Source: Sphingomonas sp. BK580 (GTDB taxonomy: Bacteria; Pseudomonadota; Alphaproteobacteria; Sphingomonadales; Sphingomonadaceae). From it: a DNA stretch of 38,099 nucleotides. Positions 16,298 through 23,593 of the stretch are shown here, piece by piece. The position numbers and the translations under genes were made by a program. The notes under the pieces were generated by a model. That model ran no database searches. It was not told the DNA's origin and saw only the letters and a program-made list of their open reading frames with translations. Location of the stretch: contig NZ_JACIAY010000020.1 in the NCBI RefSeq assembly GCF_014194975.1, forward strand, positions 1-38,099. Direction: 5' to 3'. Positions within the stretch are counted from its first letter, which is position 1; every line of letters begins with the position of its first letter.

Positions 16298-16594
16298 ATG
16301 TTCGCAGTCGTGCGCACGGGCGGCAAGCAGTATCGCGTCGCCGCCGGAGACAAGATCGTCGTCGAGAAGATCGAGGGCGAGGCCGGCGCGTCGGTGACGC
16401 TGGGTGACGTGCTGCTCGCGGGCGAGGGCGCGGATCTCAAGTCGGTCGACGGCCTCACCGTCGCGGCGGAGATCGTCGCGCAGGCCAAGGGCGAGAAGGT
16501 GATCGTCTTCAAGAAGCGTCGCCGCCACAATTATCGTCGTCGCAACGGCCATCGCCAGAACCACACGATCCTCAAGATCGTGTCGGTCGGCTGA
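16298..16594 (+). CDS. rplU: 50S ribosomal protein L21
   Basis: A 98-residue L21 protein of the large ribosomal subunit. MFAVVRTGGKQYRVAAGDKI is the standard N-terminus, and the RNA-binding C-terminal part FKKRRRHNYRRRNGHRQNHT is present. The ATG at 16298 is chosen because the conserved protein begins there; an upstream in-frame start at 16208 would add a stretch that covers the leader. The rplU-rpmA order and short spacing (26 bases) are universal. Confidence 0.97.
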   Translation: MFAVVRTGGKQYRVAAGDKIVVEKIEGEAGASVTLGDVLLAGEGADLKSVDGLTVAAEIVAQAKGEKVIVFKKRRRHNYRRRNGHRQNHTILKIVSVG

Positions 16595-16620
16595 TCCCGT
16601 AGCGCGCAGGAGCAAGAGCA

Positions 16621-16890
16621 ATGGCACATAAGAAAGCAGGCGGTTCGTCGCGCAACGGTCGTGATTCGGTCGGCCGTCGTCTCGGCGTGAAGAAGTTCGG
16701 CGGTCAGGAAGCGATCGCGGGCAACATCCTCGTGCGCCAGCGCGGCACCAAGTTCTACCCGGGCCGCAACGTCGGCATCGGCAAGGACCACACCCTCTTC
16801 GCGCTCGTCGACGGCCGCGTGGTGTTCCACGAGGGCAAGCTCGGCCGCAAATTCTGCTCGGTCGACATTATGGCGGCCGCGGCCGAGTAA
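16621..16890 (+). CDS. rpmA: 50S ribosomal protein L27
   Basis: An 89-residue L27 protein, whose N-terminus lies near the peptidyl-transferase centre. MAHKKAGGSSRNGRDSVGRR is the conserved start, and GNILVRQRGTKFYPGRNVGI the central RNA-binding segment. GCGCAGGAGCAAGAGCA precedes the ATG and supplies the ribosome-binding site. A run of hairpins follows the stop. Confidence 0.98.
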   Translation: MAHKKAGGSSRNGRDSVGRRLGVKKFGGQEAIAGNILVRQRGTKFYPGRNVGIGKDHTLFALVDGRVVFHEGKLGRKFCSVDIMAAAAE

Positions 16891-16894
16891 CATC

Positions 16895-16989
16895 GGGCAA
16901 CCAACCGGGTTGCCCACCAGGGCGACCCGGGGTTCCGCAGCACGGAACCCAGCCAACAAGGGAGACGGGTCGCCCCGGCTCCCTTTTTT
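16895..16989 (+). terminator. Multi-hairpin 3' region with a terminator after rpmA
   Basis: Three perfect stems follow the stop: GGGCAACC/GGTTGCCC (16895-16902/16908-16915), GGGTTCCG/CGGAACCC (16930-16937/16943-16950), and the terminator stem GGGAG/CTCCC (16960-16964/16979-16983) followed by six Ts (16984-16989). A fourth, GGGCGACCC/GGGTCGCCC (16920-16928/16967-16975), encloses the second hairpin and crosses the terminator stem, so those two cannot form as simple nested stems at the same time. Confidence 0.7.
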
Positions 16990-17062
16990 CATGCTCCCTC
17001 GCCCCAGCGTGTCGCGCCACCGTCATCCGGTTGTGGCAGCGGCCCGAACAAGGAGACGGAGC

Positions 17063-17605
17063 ATGTTCGCGTTGACGCCGAGACTCACCCTCAGGCCGGG
17101 CTGGCTCGAGGATGCCCCCGCGCTGGCGCGCGCGATCGCGCACGAGGCGGTGGTGTCGCGGCTGGCGCGCGTGCCCTGGCCCTATGCCGAGGAGGACGCG
17201 GCCGCCTTTCTCTCGCTCCAGCCGCACCCGCGCGAGCCGCGATTCCTGATCGCCGAGCGCTTCGGCGACTATCGTCTGGTCGGCGGCGTCGGGCTGCATC
17301 GCGGCGAGCGCGGCGGGGTCGAGCTGGGCTATTGGCTCACACCCGAGGTGTGGGGCCGCGGCTATGCCACCGAGGCGGGGCGCGCGGTGCTCGACCTCGC
17401 GCGCCACGCGCTCGGACTGACGCGGGTCGACTCGCATCATCACGCCGACAACCCGGCCTCCGGACGCGTGTTGCGCAAGCTCGGCTTCGTCGAGTGCGGC
17501 CGGTCGCGGCGCTACGCGCTGGCGCGCGACGCCGAGGTGGAGTGCGTCGACTATTCGCTCGACCTCGCCGCCGACCCCGCGCGAGCGATGCCGATCGCGG
17601 CCTGA
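17063..17605 (+). CDS. GNAT-family N-acetyltransferase (RimJ/RimL-like)
   Basis: A 180-residue acetyl-CoA-dependent acetyltransferase. The ATG at 17063 follows AAGGAGACGGAGC. The start FALTPRLTLRPGWLEDAPAL is the RimJ/RimL-type beginning. The acetyl-CoA-binding motif GYWLTPEVWGRGYATEA is at about residues 89-105, and the DNPASGRVLRKLGFVECG segment at 129-146 is the conserved motif B region. Targets could be a protein N-terminus or a small molecule; the sequence does not decide. Confidence 0.88.
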   Translation: MFALTPRLTLRPGWLEDAPALARAIAHEAVVSRLARVPWPYAEEDAAAFLSLQPHPREPRFLIAERFGDYRLVGGVGLHRGERGGVELGYWLTPEVWGRGYATEAGRAVLDLARHALGLTRVDSHHHADNPASGRVLRKLGFVECGRSRRYALARDAEVECVDYSLDLAADPARAMPIAA

Positions 17606-17678
17606 TCGTCGGTTGCTTTCGGCGCGGAAGCGGGCACAAGGGCAGCAACATTCCGCAACCTCGACAGGTCACGATCCG

Positions 17679-18278
17679 ATGCCGCGGGCGACCGCTGTCC
17701 TTCCCCGCCGGCGGCTGACGCCCGAGGCGTCGCGCGACGCGGCGCTGGAGGCGGCGCGCGCGCTGCTGCTGGAGGATGGGCCACAGGCGGTCACGCTCAA
17801 GGCGGTGGCGGCGCGCGTCGGGCGGACCCACGCCAATCTGCTCCACCATTTCGGCTCGGCCGACGGGTTGCAGCAGGCGCTGATCGAGCGGATGGCGGCG
17901 GCGATCGTGGCGACGATCCGCGACGCGGTGCGCCGCTCGCGTGCCGAGCGCGATCCGGCCGAGCTGGTCGACGTCGTGTTCGACGCGTTCGGCGCGGGCG
18001 GGGCGGGGGCGCTGGCGAGCTGGATGATCCTCACCGGCAACCGCGACGCGCTCGATCCCGTGCTCACCGCGATCCACGACCTGGTCGAGGAGCTGGCGCG
18101 CGACGAGGAGCGGCCCGACGCGCCGATCCGCGACGAGACGCTCCAGCTGGTGCTGGCGGCGCTCGGCGACGCGCTGCTGGGTGCGGCGATGGCGCGCGCG
18201 CTGGAGCTGCCGCGCGGCCGCGCGCGTGAGCTGGCGAGCCGCATGCTGCTGCGCGACCGCGGGCTGGGGGAGGGATAG
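17679..18278 (+). CDS. TetR-family transcriptional regulator
   Basis: A 199-residue regulator. The helix-turn-helix lies at about residues 15-62 (TPEASRDAALEAARALLLED, then AVTLKAVAARVGRTHANLLH HFGSADGL), followed by the helical ligand-binding domain. The start at 17679 is chosen over a TTG at 17613 because the conserved domain begins shortly after it. No obvious target gene is adjacent: the acetyltransferase upstream is on the same strand. The ligand is unknown. Confidence 0.83.
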   Translation: MPRATAVLPRRRLTPEASRDAALEAARALLLEDGPQAVTLKAVAARVGRTHANLLHHFGSADGLQQALIERMAAAIVATIRDAVRRSRAERDPAELVDVVFDAFGAGGAGALASWMILTGNRDALDPVLTAIHDLVEELARDEERPDAPIRDETLQLVLAALGDALLGAAMARALELPRGRARELASRMLLRDRGLGEG

Positions 18279-18308
18279 GGCGCGTCGGGTCGGACGACGC
18301 CCCTGTCC

Positions 18309-18398
18309 GTGCTCCTGCGGAAGCAGGAGCCCAGGGTCGCCCGCACCATCATTTGTTGTCTGCTTCACCCTCGGTTCCGGCGTTCGCCGGAACACGGC
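18309..18398. repeat. Pair of palindromic repeats
   Basis: GTGCTCCTGCGGAAGCAGGA runs into GCCCAGGG at 18309-18336, and CTCGGTTCCGGCGTTCGCCG runs into GAACACGG at 18370-18398. The second copy is inverted relative to the first, with about 33 bases between, like the paired copies at 10114 and 24603. They lie between the convergent TetR gene and the membrane-protein gene. Confidence 0.7.
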
Positions 18399-18413
18399 CG
18401 AGAACTCGCGTAA

Positions 18414-18992
18414 TCAGCGACGTCCGCCGCCGATGCCGCTGTTCGACGGTTCGACCAGCAACACCGTCTGCTTCGCCGCCGCCCGCTCGCGCCGTACGTT
18501 CGCCGCGATCGCCGCGCCCACCGCGATCGTCCCCGCCGCCAGCGCCCATCGCGTGACGAGCCGCTCGCGATCGTGCCGCCACGCCGCGCCCGTACCCATC
18601 TCCGCCGGCACGTTGGGCAACGTGCCGCGCGACAGGTCCTCGACCACGCCCTCGACCACGTCGACACGGTCGGCGCCGAGCAGGATCAGCCAGTGTAGCC
18701 AGTTCGACTCGCTCCAGCGGAACGCGAGCCGCCGCATCGCGCCGCTCACCCCGCGCGGCGGCACCGATGTGCCGACCACCGCCGGCTGACGGACGTGCTC
18801 GATCGACTGCAGGATCTCGACGTCGGGCTGCTGCACGGGAGGGCGGTCCCAGCGGCGCGTCAGCCCGTGATCACGCGACTGGTCGCGGATCGGATAGGTC
18901 GGGTCGTTGCGCGCGTCGGCGTCGACGCCCCATCCGGGGATCGTCGCTGGGTCCACGAGCGCGGGGCTCAGCGTCTTGGCGGTGCGCTCCAT
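18414..18992 (-). CDS. Conserved-looking protein with one membrane segment, operon with the alcohol dehydrogenase
   Basis: I do not recognise this 192-residue protein. The ATG at 18992 is preceded by GAGGAGCACGCG; an in-frame ATG at 19013 would start before that ribosome-binding site. The first half is polar (DRPPVQQPDVEILQSIEHVR), the middle contains RVDVVEGVVEDLSRGTLPN, and near residue 148 there is a hydrophobic stretch RWALAAGTIAVGAAIAANVR resembling the one near the N-terminus of the divergent hemerythrin protein. It starts 10 bases after the dehydrogenase stop and probably shares its EcfG-type promoter. The C-terminus is glycine- and arginine-rich. Confidence 0.75.
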   Translation of the reverse strand: MERTAKTLSPALVDPATIPGWGVDADARNDPTYPIRDQSRDHGLTRRWDRPPVQQPDVEILQSIEHVRQPAVVGTSVPPRGVSGAMRRLAFRWSESNWLHWLILLGADRVDVVEGVVEDLSRGTLPNVPAEMGTGAAWRHDRERLVTRWALAAGTIAVGAAIAANVRRERAAAKQTVLLVEPSNSGIGGGRR

Positions 18993-19002
18993 CGCGTGCT
19001 CC

Positions 19003-20151
19003 TCAGCCGGCATGCGGCACCAGCACCGGCTTGATGCAGCCGTCCAATTTGTTGGCGAACAGGTGATAGGCGTCGGCCACGTCGCTGAGCGGCACGCGGT
19101 GCGTGATCAGCGCCTTGGGATCGATCCGCCCGGCGCGGACGTGCTCGATCAGCCGCGGCAGCAGCCGCTTGACCGAGGCCTGGTTGGCGCGGATCGTGAT
19201 GCCCTTGTTCACGACATTGCCGATCGGGACCATGTTGCCGGTCGGCCCGTACACGCCGACGACCGAGACGATCCCGCCCTTCTTCACCCCGTTGATCGCC
19301 CAGTGCAGCGGGATCGCCGAGCCGGCCTCCAGCTTGAGCTTGGTGCCGAACAGCCAGTGCCACGCGTTGCCGCGCGCGTCGCCACCGACTGCGTCGATCG
19401 CGACATCGGCGCCCAGGCCGTCGGTGGTCTTCTTGAGGAACACGACGACGTCGTCGAGCTCCTCGAAATTGTACACCTCGGCCGGCCCATAGGTGCGGAC
19501 GAAGTCGAGCCGATAGTCGTACATGTCGAGCACGATCACGCGCCCCGCGCCGAACAGCCAGGCGGCGCGGGCGGCCATGATGCCGACCGGGCCCGCGCCG
19601 AAGATCACGACCGTGTCGCCCTTCTGAATGCCGCCCATCTCCGCGGCCTGGTAGCCGGTCGGCACGACGTCGGTGAGCAGCACCGCGTCGTCCGGGTCCA
19701 TCCAGTCGGGGATCTTGGTCGGGCCGACGTCGGCGTAGGGCACGCGGACATACTCGGCCTGTCCGCCGTCATAGCCGCCCGCGGTGTGCGAGTAGCCGAA
19801 GATACCGCCGACCGCGGTCGCCTGCGGGTTCGACTCGTGGCAATTGCCGTACAAGCCCTGCTGGCAGAAGTGGCAGTGGCCGCAGGCGATGTTGAACGGC
19901 ACGAGCACATGGTCGCCCGGGGCGAGATTCTCCACCTCCGCGCCGACCTCCTCGACCACGCCGCAGAACTCGTGGCCGAAGGTGCTGCCGACGCGCGTGT
20001 CGGGCACCATGCCGTGGTAGAGGTGCAGGTCCGATCCGCAGATGCACGAGCGCGTGACGCGCACGATCGCGTCGCGCGGGTGAAGGATTCGCGGCATCGG
20101 CTTCTCGGAGAGGCGGACCCGGTAGGGCCCGCGATAGTCCATCGCCAGCAT
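19003..20151 (-). CDS. Zinc-dependent alcohol dehydrogenase (formaldehyde/threonine dehydrogenase-like MDR)
   Basis: A 382-residue medium-chain dehydrogenase/reductase that oxidises alcohols or aldehydes with NAD(P). The catalytic zinc ligands are in CICGSDLHLYHG and GHEF; the structural zinc site is CGHCHFCQQGLYGNC. The Rossmann motif is GAGPVGIMAARAA near residue 195. The length is longer than class I dehydrogenases and resembles the glutathione-independent formaldehyde dehydrogenase-like group. Start at 20151 is chosen because GGGGAA lies 7 bases upstream. The substrate is not known. A promoter of EcfG type lies upstream (20195-20220), pointing to the general stress response. Confidence 0.9.
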   Translation of the reverse strand: MLAMDYRGPYRVRLSEKPMPRILHPRDAIVRVTRSCICGSDLHLYHGMVPDTRVGSTFGHEFCGVVEEVGAEVENLAPGDHVLVPFNIACGHCHFCQQGLYGNCHESNPQATAVGGIFGYSHTAGGYDGGQAEYVRVPYADVGPTKIPDWMDPDDAVLLTDVVPTGYQAAEMGGIQKGDTVVIFGAGPVGIMAARAAWLFGAGRVIVLDMYDYRLDFVRTYGPAEVYNFEELDDVVVFLKKTTDGLGADVAIDAVGGDARGNAWHWLFGTKLKLEAGSAIPLHWAINGVKKGGIVSVVGVYGPTGNMVPIGNVVNKGITIRANQASVKRLLPRLIEHVRAGRIDPKALITHRVPLSDVADAYHLFANKLDGCIKPVLVPHAG

Positions 20152-20194
20152 TGATGTTCCCCGTGAGGCGACCAGGGCCGCCGTGGGCCCAGCT

Positions 20195-20220
20195 AACGCG
20201 CTGTTTTTCAACACGGTTCC
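20195..20220 (-). promoter_or_regulatory. EcfG-type general stress promoter for the alcohol dehydrogenase
   Basis: On the minus strand GGAAC (20220-20216) is followed after 17 bases by CGTT (20198-20195). This matches the GGAAC-N16-17-CGTT promoter read by alphaproteobacterial EcfG sigma factors. The dehydrogenase starts at 20151, about 40 bases downstream. Confidence 0.65.
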
Positions 20221-20304
20221 TCTCGTCGCGGAGCGCGAGCGGTGCTTCACAACCTCGATCAGTCATTTTCCGGGCGGACGCGGCGGCCGAGGACTTCTCA
20301 CATC

Positions 20305-20329
20305 GGAACAGGTACTTAGCGCCGTCGTT
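20305..20329 (+). promoter_or_regulatory. EcfG-type general stress promoter for the hemerythrin-like gene
   Basis: GGAAC at 20305-20309, 16 bases, then CGTT at 20326-20329: an exact match to the EcfG consensus. The gene start at 20358 lies 29 bases beyond the -10 box. A second, facing promoter in the same divergent region serves the alcohol dehydrogenase. Confidence 0.68.
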
Positions 20330-20357
20330 CCAGCGCCAAGCAGCAGGAGCGAGAGCG

Positions 20358-20924
20358 ATGACGACGACCAGCGACGCACAGGCCGCACGCGGCCGAACCC
20401 TGGCCCTGACCGCAGCGGTCGGCGTGGCCGCGGGACTGGCGGCCAACCTGCTGCGCAAGGCCGCGGTGCAGGCCCCGACCGTCTTCGCGGGCCCCTGGGA
20501 CGAGGCGCTCGCCGCCGAACATGCCGCCGCGCTCAAGCTCTTCGACGCGCTCGAGAAGACCGACGAGAACGCCACCAGACGCCGCACATTGCTGCTCGCG
20601 CAGCTCAAGCACGCGATCGCCAAGCACGCGTTCCAGGAAGAGAATGTGGTCTACGCCGAGATGCGCGAGCACGGCCTCACCGAGGGCGCGGACCAGCTCA
20701 ACCACGAACACGGCTACGTGAAGCAGTTCTTCTTCGAGCTCGGTGCGATGGCCAAGGACGATCCCGCCTGGCTGCCCAAGCTGCGCGAGTTCCGCGCGAT
20801 GATCGAGGAGCATATGCGCGAGGAGGAGGAAGACCTGTTCCCGTCGCTGCGCGCGCAGCTCAGCGACGAGCAGAACCGCTCGGTGACCGCGGCGATGAAC
20901 CGCGAGGGCCTGATCCTGGCGTGA
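20358..20924 (+). CDS. Hemerythrin domain protein with an N-terminal hydrophobic segment
   Basis: A 188-residue protein. The hemerythrin-like four-helix domain supplies His55, His85, His90, His116, His118 and His152, with the acidic ligands around Glu94 and Glu156, the pattern of a diiron O2- or NO-sensing or buffering site. An N-terminal hydrophobic stretch RGRTLALTAAVGVAAGLAAN (11-30) is likely a membrane anchor and resembles the one in the product of 18414-18992. GGAGCGAGAGCG precedes the ATG at 20358. An EcfG promoter upstream suggests induction in the general stress response. Specific function unknown. Confidence 0.88.
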   Translation: MTTTSDAQAARGRTLALTAAVGVAAGLAANLLRKAAVQAPTVFAGPWDEALAAEHAAALKLFDALEKTDENATRRRTLLLAQLKHAIAKHAFQEENVVYAEMREHGLTEGADQLNHEHGYVKQFFFELGAMAKDDPAWLPKLREFRAMIEEHMREEEEDLFPSLRAQLSDEQNRSVTAAMNREGLILA

Positions 20925-20941
20925 GAGCGCTCGCCTGATGC

Positions 20942-20981
20942 GATCACCGCCGCCTCCCTCGCGCGGGAGCCGGCGGTGATC
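20942..20981. terminator. Long bidirectional hairpin between convergent genes
   Basis: GATCACCGCCG (20942-20952) is the perfect complement of CGGCGGTGATC (20971-20981), and an inner CTCCC/GGGAG pairing extends the stem. It separates the stop of the hemerythrin gene from the stop of the minus-strand small gene, so it can terminate both. There is no T-run. Confidence 0.65.
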
Positions 20982-20987
20982 ACGTGT

Positions 20988-21194
20988 CTACTCGCCGACG
21001 ACCCCGCGTCCGGCCACCTTCTCATAGCCCGACAGTTCGTCGCCCACCGCTACCTTGGCGGCGAGGTCGTCCGCGCGGGCGCGGTCCTTGGCGGCGCGCT
21101 TCGGATCGTCCTTGTCGGCGTCCGGATCGGCGGCGCCGACGTTGGGGCTGTCCGGCACGTACAGGACGGGCTGTTCCTCGCGTTCGTCTGACAT
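20988..21194 (-). CDS. Small acidic protein of unknown function
   Basis: A 68-residue acidic protein starting MSDEREEQPVLYVPDSPNV, with a good ribosome-binding site AGGAGACGATC before the ATG. It is followed by a charged Asp/Lys/Ala-rich region and ends in AGRGVVGE. No domain or signal is recognised. It sits between the hemerythrin-like gene (convergent) and the GAF-domain pair, which fits a stress-related role, but that is only inferred from place. Confidence 0.72.
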   Translation of the reverse strand: MSDEREEQPVLYVPDSPNVGAADPDADKDDPKRAAKDRARADDLAAKVAVGDELSGYEKVAGRGVVGE

Positions 21195-21263
21195 GATCGT
21201 CTCCTTCGGCTGCACCAACGCGTCGAGCGGCGGCGGGTGCCAGAAGGTTCGGACCGGCCGCGC

Positions 21264-21749
21264 CTAGAGCGCCATGATCCGTTCCGCGTGGCGGGCGAGA
21301 TGAGTCAGGTCATAGATGTCGAACAGGCCGAGCCGCGGTCGCGTGTCGGCGACGCACAACGCCCCCAGCGCGAAGCCGGCGTGATCGACCAGTGGGACGC
21401 CGGCGTAGAAGCGGATGTGCGGATGGCCCACCACCGAGGGGTTGGCGACGAAGCGACGATCGCCGCGCGCGTCCGCGACGATCATCGGCTCGCCCGGGCG
21501 AAGGATGGTGTGGCCGCAGAAGGAATGCGCGCGCGGCCCCTCGTCGCCCGCGATCCCGACGCGCGCAGCGAGCCACTGGCGCGAGCGGTCCACCACGGAG
21601 ATCGCCGCGATCGGCGCGCGCGCGAGCCGCGCCGCCTCCTCGACGATCCGTTGCAACTCGGGATTGCGCGGGCGCAGGACGATCCCGCAGGCGTCGACCG
21701 CGCGCTGACGTGATGGCTCCCCGGCGGGGAGCGGGGCGGCGATGCCCAT
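21264..21749 (-). CDS. GAF domain protein
   Basis: A 161-residue protein that is almost entirely a GAF sensory domain: LQRIVEEAARLARAPIAAIS, VVDRSRQWLAARVGI, SFCGHTILRPGEPMIVADA, RFVANPSVVGHPHIRFYAG, and GFALGALCVADTRPR. Cys in SFCGHTIL and the following segments are typical of short GAF proteins found before histidine-kinase or diguanylate cyclase domains, but no output domain follows here. The start codon shares bases with the stop of the upstream gene (TGATG), so translation is coupled. Ligand unknown. Confidence 0.87.
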   Translation of the reverse strand: MGIAAPLPAGEPSRQRAVDACGIVLRPRNPELQRIVEEAARLARAPIAAISVVDRSRQWLAARVGIAGDEGPRAHSFCGHTILRPGEPMIVADARGDRRFVANPSVVGHPHIRFYAGVPLVDHAGFALGALCVADTRPRLGLFDIYDLTHLARHAERIMAL

Positions 21750-21910
21750 CAGATCACCACGTCGGCGCTGGGACGCGGCGGGAAGCGCAGCTTGGCCTCC
21801 ATCTCGCGCATGTAGCGCTCCACTTCCTGCGCGGCCTTGATATCGGTCAGCGAGCCCGCCACGCGTGCCGCCACTTCCAGCTCGTTCTTGAGCTTGCGCG
21901 GATCGTCCAC
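21749..21910 (-). CDS. Small protein coupled to the GAF domain gene
   Basis: A 53-residue protein read from GTG 21910, with TAGGAGAGCTCTC before it. It has an amphipathic helical look: DPRKLKNELEVAARVAGSLT, then DIKAAQEVERYMREMEAKLR. The stop overlaps the GAF gene start as TGATG. No family is recognised. The tight coupling suggests that the two proteins act together. Confidence 0.72.
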   Translation of the reverse strand: MDDPRKLKNELEVAARVAGSLTDIKAAQEVERYMREMEAKLRFPPRPSADVVI

Positions 21911-21990
21911 GAGAGCTCTCCTATCGCTGTGATTGTGACAGACGATCTGCCATAAAAGTCCTAAGAGAGAGTTAAGAACGTTATTAATGA

Positions 21991-22014
21991 GGCGGTAACC
22001 ATCGGCTAACCGCC
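21991..22014. promoter_or_regulatory. Imperfect dyad between divergent genes
   Basis: GGCGGTAACC and its mirrored partner GGCTAACCGCC (21991-22014) form a 24-base dyad with the inner CC/GG also paired. It lies in a locally A/T-richer region between the small gene of 21749-21910 and the carboxylesterase gene at 22138. A regulator is not identified, and the dyad could be incidental. Confidence 0.3.
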
Positions 22015-22137
22015 CCGACTGCAACGAAAATGCGCGAGCCGTCGCGGTCGGCGGGATCGCGCCAGTTGACGTCGCGGCGGAGGCGGGGAAGGTAGAGGGC
22101 GCGCCGAGCCAGGCACGGCCGCAGGGGAGGAAGACGG

Positions 22138-23571
22138 ATGACCAAGCCGATCGCCGCGGCGCTGACCGCGCTGCTCATCGCCGCGCCCGTGTCGGCGCAG
22201 CCGGGCACGACGGTCCGCACCGACGCCGGCCCGGTGCGCGGCGCGGTGATCGACGGCGTGGCGAGCTGGAAGGGCATCCCCTTCGCGGCCCCGCCGGTAG
22301 GCGCGCTGCGCTGGCGCGCGCCGCAGCCGGTCACGCGCTGGACGGCGGTGCGCGACGCCACGCGCTACGCTTCCGACTGCATGCAGCTTCCGTTCCCCAG
22401 CGATGCCGCGCCGCTCGGCACCACGCCATCCGAGGACTGCCTCTACGCCAACGTGTGGAAGCCGGCCGCCGCCGAGGGCAAGCTGCCGGTGCTGGTGTGG
22501 ATCTACGGCGGCGGTTTCGTCAACGGCGGCGCCTCGCCGCCCACCTATGCCGGCGCCAACATGGCCAGGCGGGGCGTCCTGTTCGTCAGCTTCAACTACC
22601 GGCTCGGCCGGTTCGGCAGCTTCGCGCTGCCGCAGCTCAGCCAGGCGAACGCCGACGGCGGCCGGCTCGGCAATTACGGCACGATGGACCAGATCGCGGC
22701 GCTGCACTGGGTCCAGCGCAACATCGCCGCTTTCGGCGGCGACCCGGCCAAGGTGACGATCGTCGGCGAGAGCGCGGGCGGCATGTCGGTGCACCAGCTC
22801 GTCACCTCGCCGCTCGCACGCGGCCTGTTCCGCCAGGCTTTCGTGATGTCCGGCGGCGACGGCCACCCCGACCCGAGCGGCAAGGCGCTCGCCGACGCGG
22901 AGCGGATCGGCGCCAACTTCGCGCGCGCCAAGGGCATCGATCCCGCGGCGCCCGACGCGCTCGAGCGGCTGCGCGCGCTGCCGGGGGAGCAGGTGGTCGA
23001 CGGGCTCAACCTCGCGTCGATGGCGCCGCGCGACGCCGCCGCGCCGACCTATTCGGGCCCGTTCATCGACGGGAAGGTGGTGGTCGACCTGGGCGCCGCC
23101 TACGACCAGGACCGGTTCGCGCGCGTGCCGATGCTGATCGGCGCCACCAGCGCGGACATCGGCGGGCGGACCGGCTATATGGTCGCGGGTGCGCGCGACG
23201 CCGCCGCGCGGCTCGCCGCCAAGGGCGTGCCGGTGTGGGCGTACCGCTTCTCTTATGTCGCCAGCTCGATCGGCAAGCCCGGCGCGCAGCACGCCACCGA
23301 CATCCCCTTCTTCTTCGACAATGCCGCGATCAAATACGGCGCGCAGACCAGCCCGCGCGACGTCGCGATGGGGCATGCCATGGCGCAGTATGTCGCCAAC
23401 TTCGTGAAGACCGGCGATCCCAACGGCGCCGGCCTGCCGCGCTGGCCGCGCTACGATCGCGCCGCCGACACGATCGCGGACTTCGCCGCCGACGGGACAA
23501 CGGTGGTGGCGCGCGACCCGTGGGGCGCCGAGATCGACCAGGCACGCACCGCCGCGACGCCGGCACGATGA
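22138..23571 (+). CDS. Exported type-B carboxylesterase
   Basis: A 477-residue secreted alpha/beta hydrolase. A signal peptide (MTKPIAAALTALLIAAPVSA) ends near residue 20. The type-B landmarks are KGIPFAAPPVGALRW, SEDCLYANVW, VWIYGGGFVNG (oxyanion hole) and GESAGG with Ser212. His385 (GAQHATDIPF) is the likely catalytic base. At the acid position the usual Glu region reads GATSADIGG, so Asp340 may serve. Similar enzymes cleave carboxylic esters; the substrate is unknown. GGAGGAAGACGG precedes the ATG. Confidence 0.92.
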   Translation: MTKPIAAALTALLIAAPVSAQPGTTVRTDAGPVRGAVIDGVASWKGIPFAAPPVGALRWRAPQPVTRWTAVRDATRYASDCMQLPFPSDAAPLGTTPSEDCLYANVWKPAAAEGKLPVLVWIYGGGFVNGGASPPTYAGANMARRGVLFVSFNYRLGRFGSFALPQLSQANADGGRLGNYGTMDQIAALHWVQRNIAAFGGDPAKVTIVGESAGGMSVHQLVTSPLARGLFRQAFVMSGGDGHPDPSGKALADAERIGANFARAKGIDPAAPDALERLRALPGEQVVDGLNLASMAPRDAAAPTYSGPFIDGKVVVDLGAAYDQDRFARVPMLIGATSADIGGRTGYMVAGARDAAARLAAKGVPVWAYRFSYVASSIGKPGAQHATDIPFFFDNAAIKYGAQTSPRDVAMGHAMAQYVANFVKTGDPNGAGLPRWPRYDRAADTIADFAADGTTVVARDPWGAEIDQARTAATPAR

Positions 23572-23593
23572 CGTTCAACACAGGAGAGATGGG

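Noticed and set aside
21217..21251. EcfG-like promoter (CGAAC...CGTT) before the small acidic gene
   Set aside because: The first element is not GGAAC and the spacing is 26 bases instead of 16-17.
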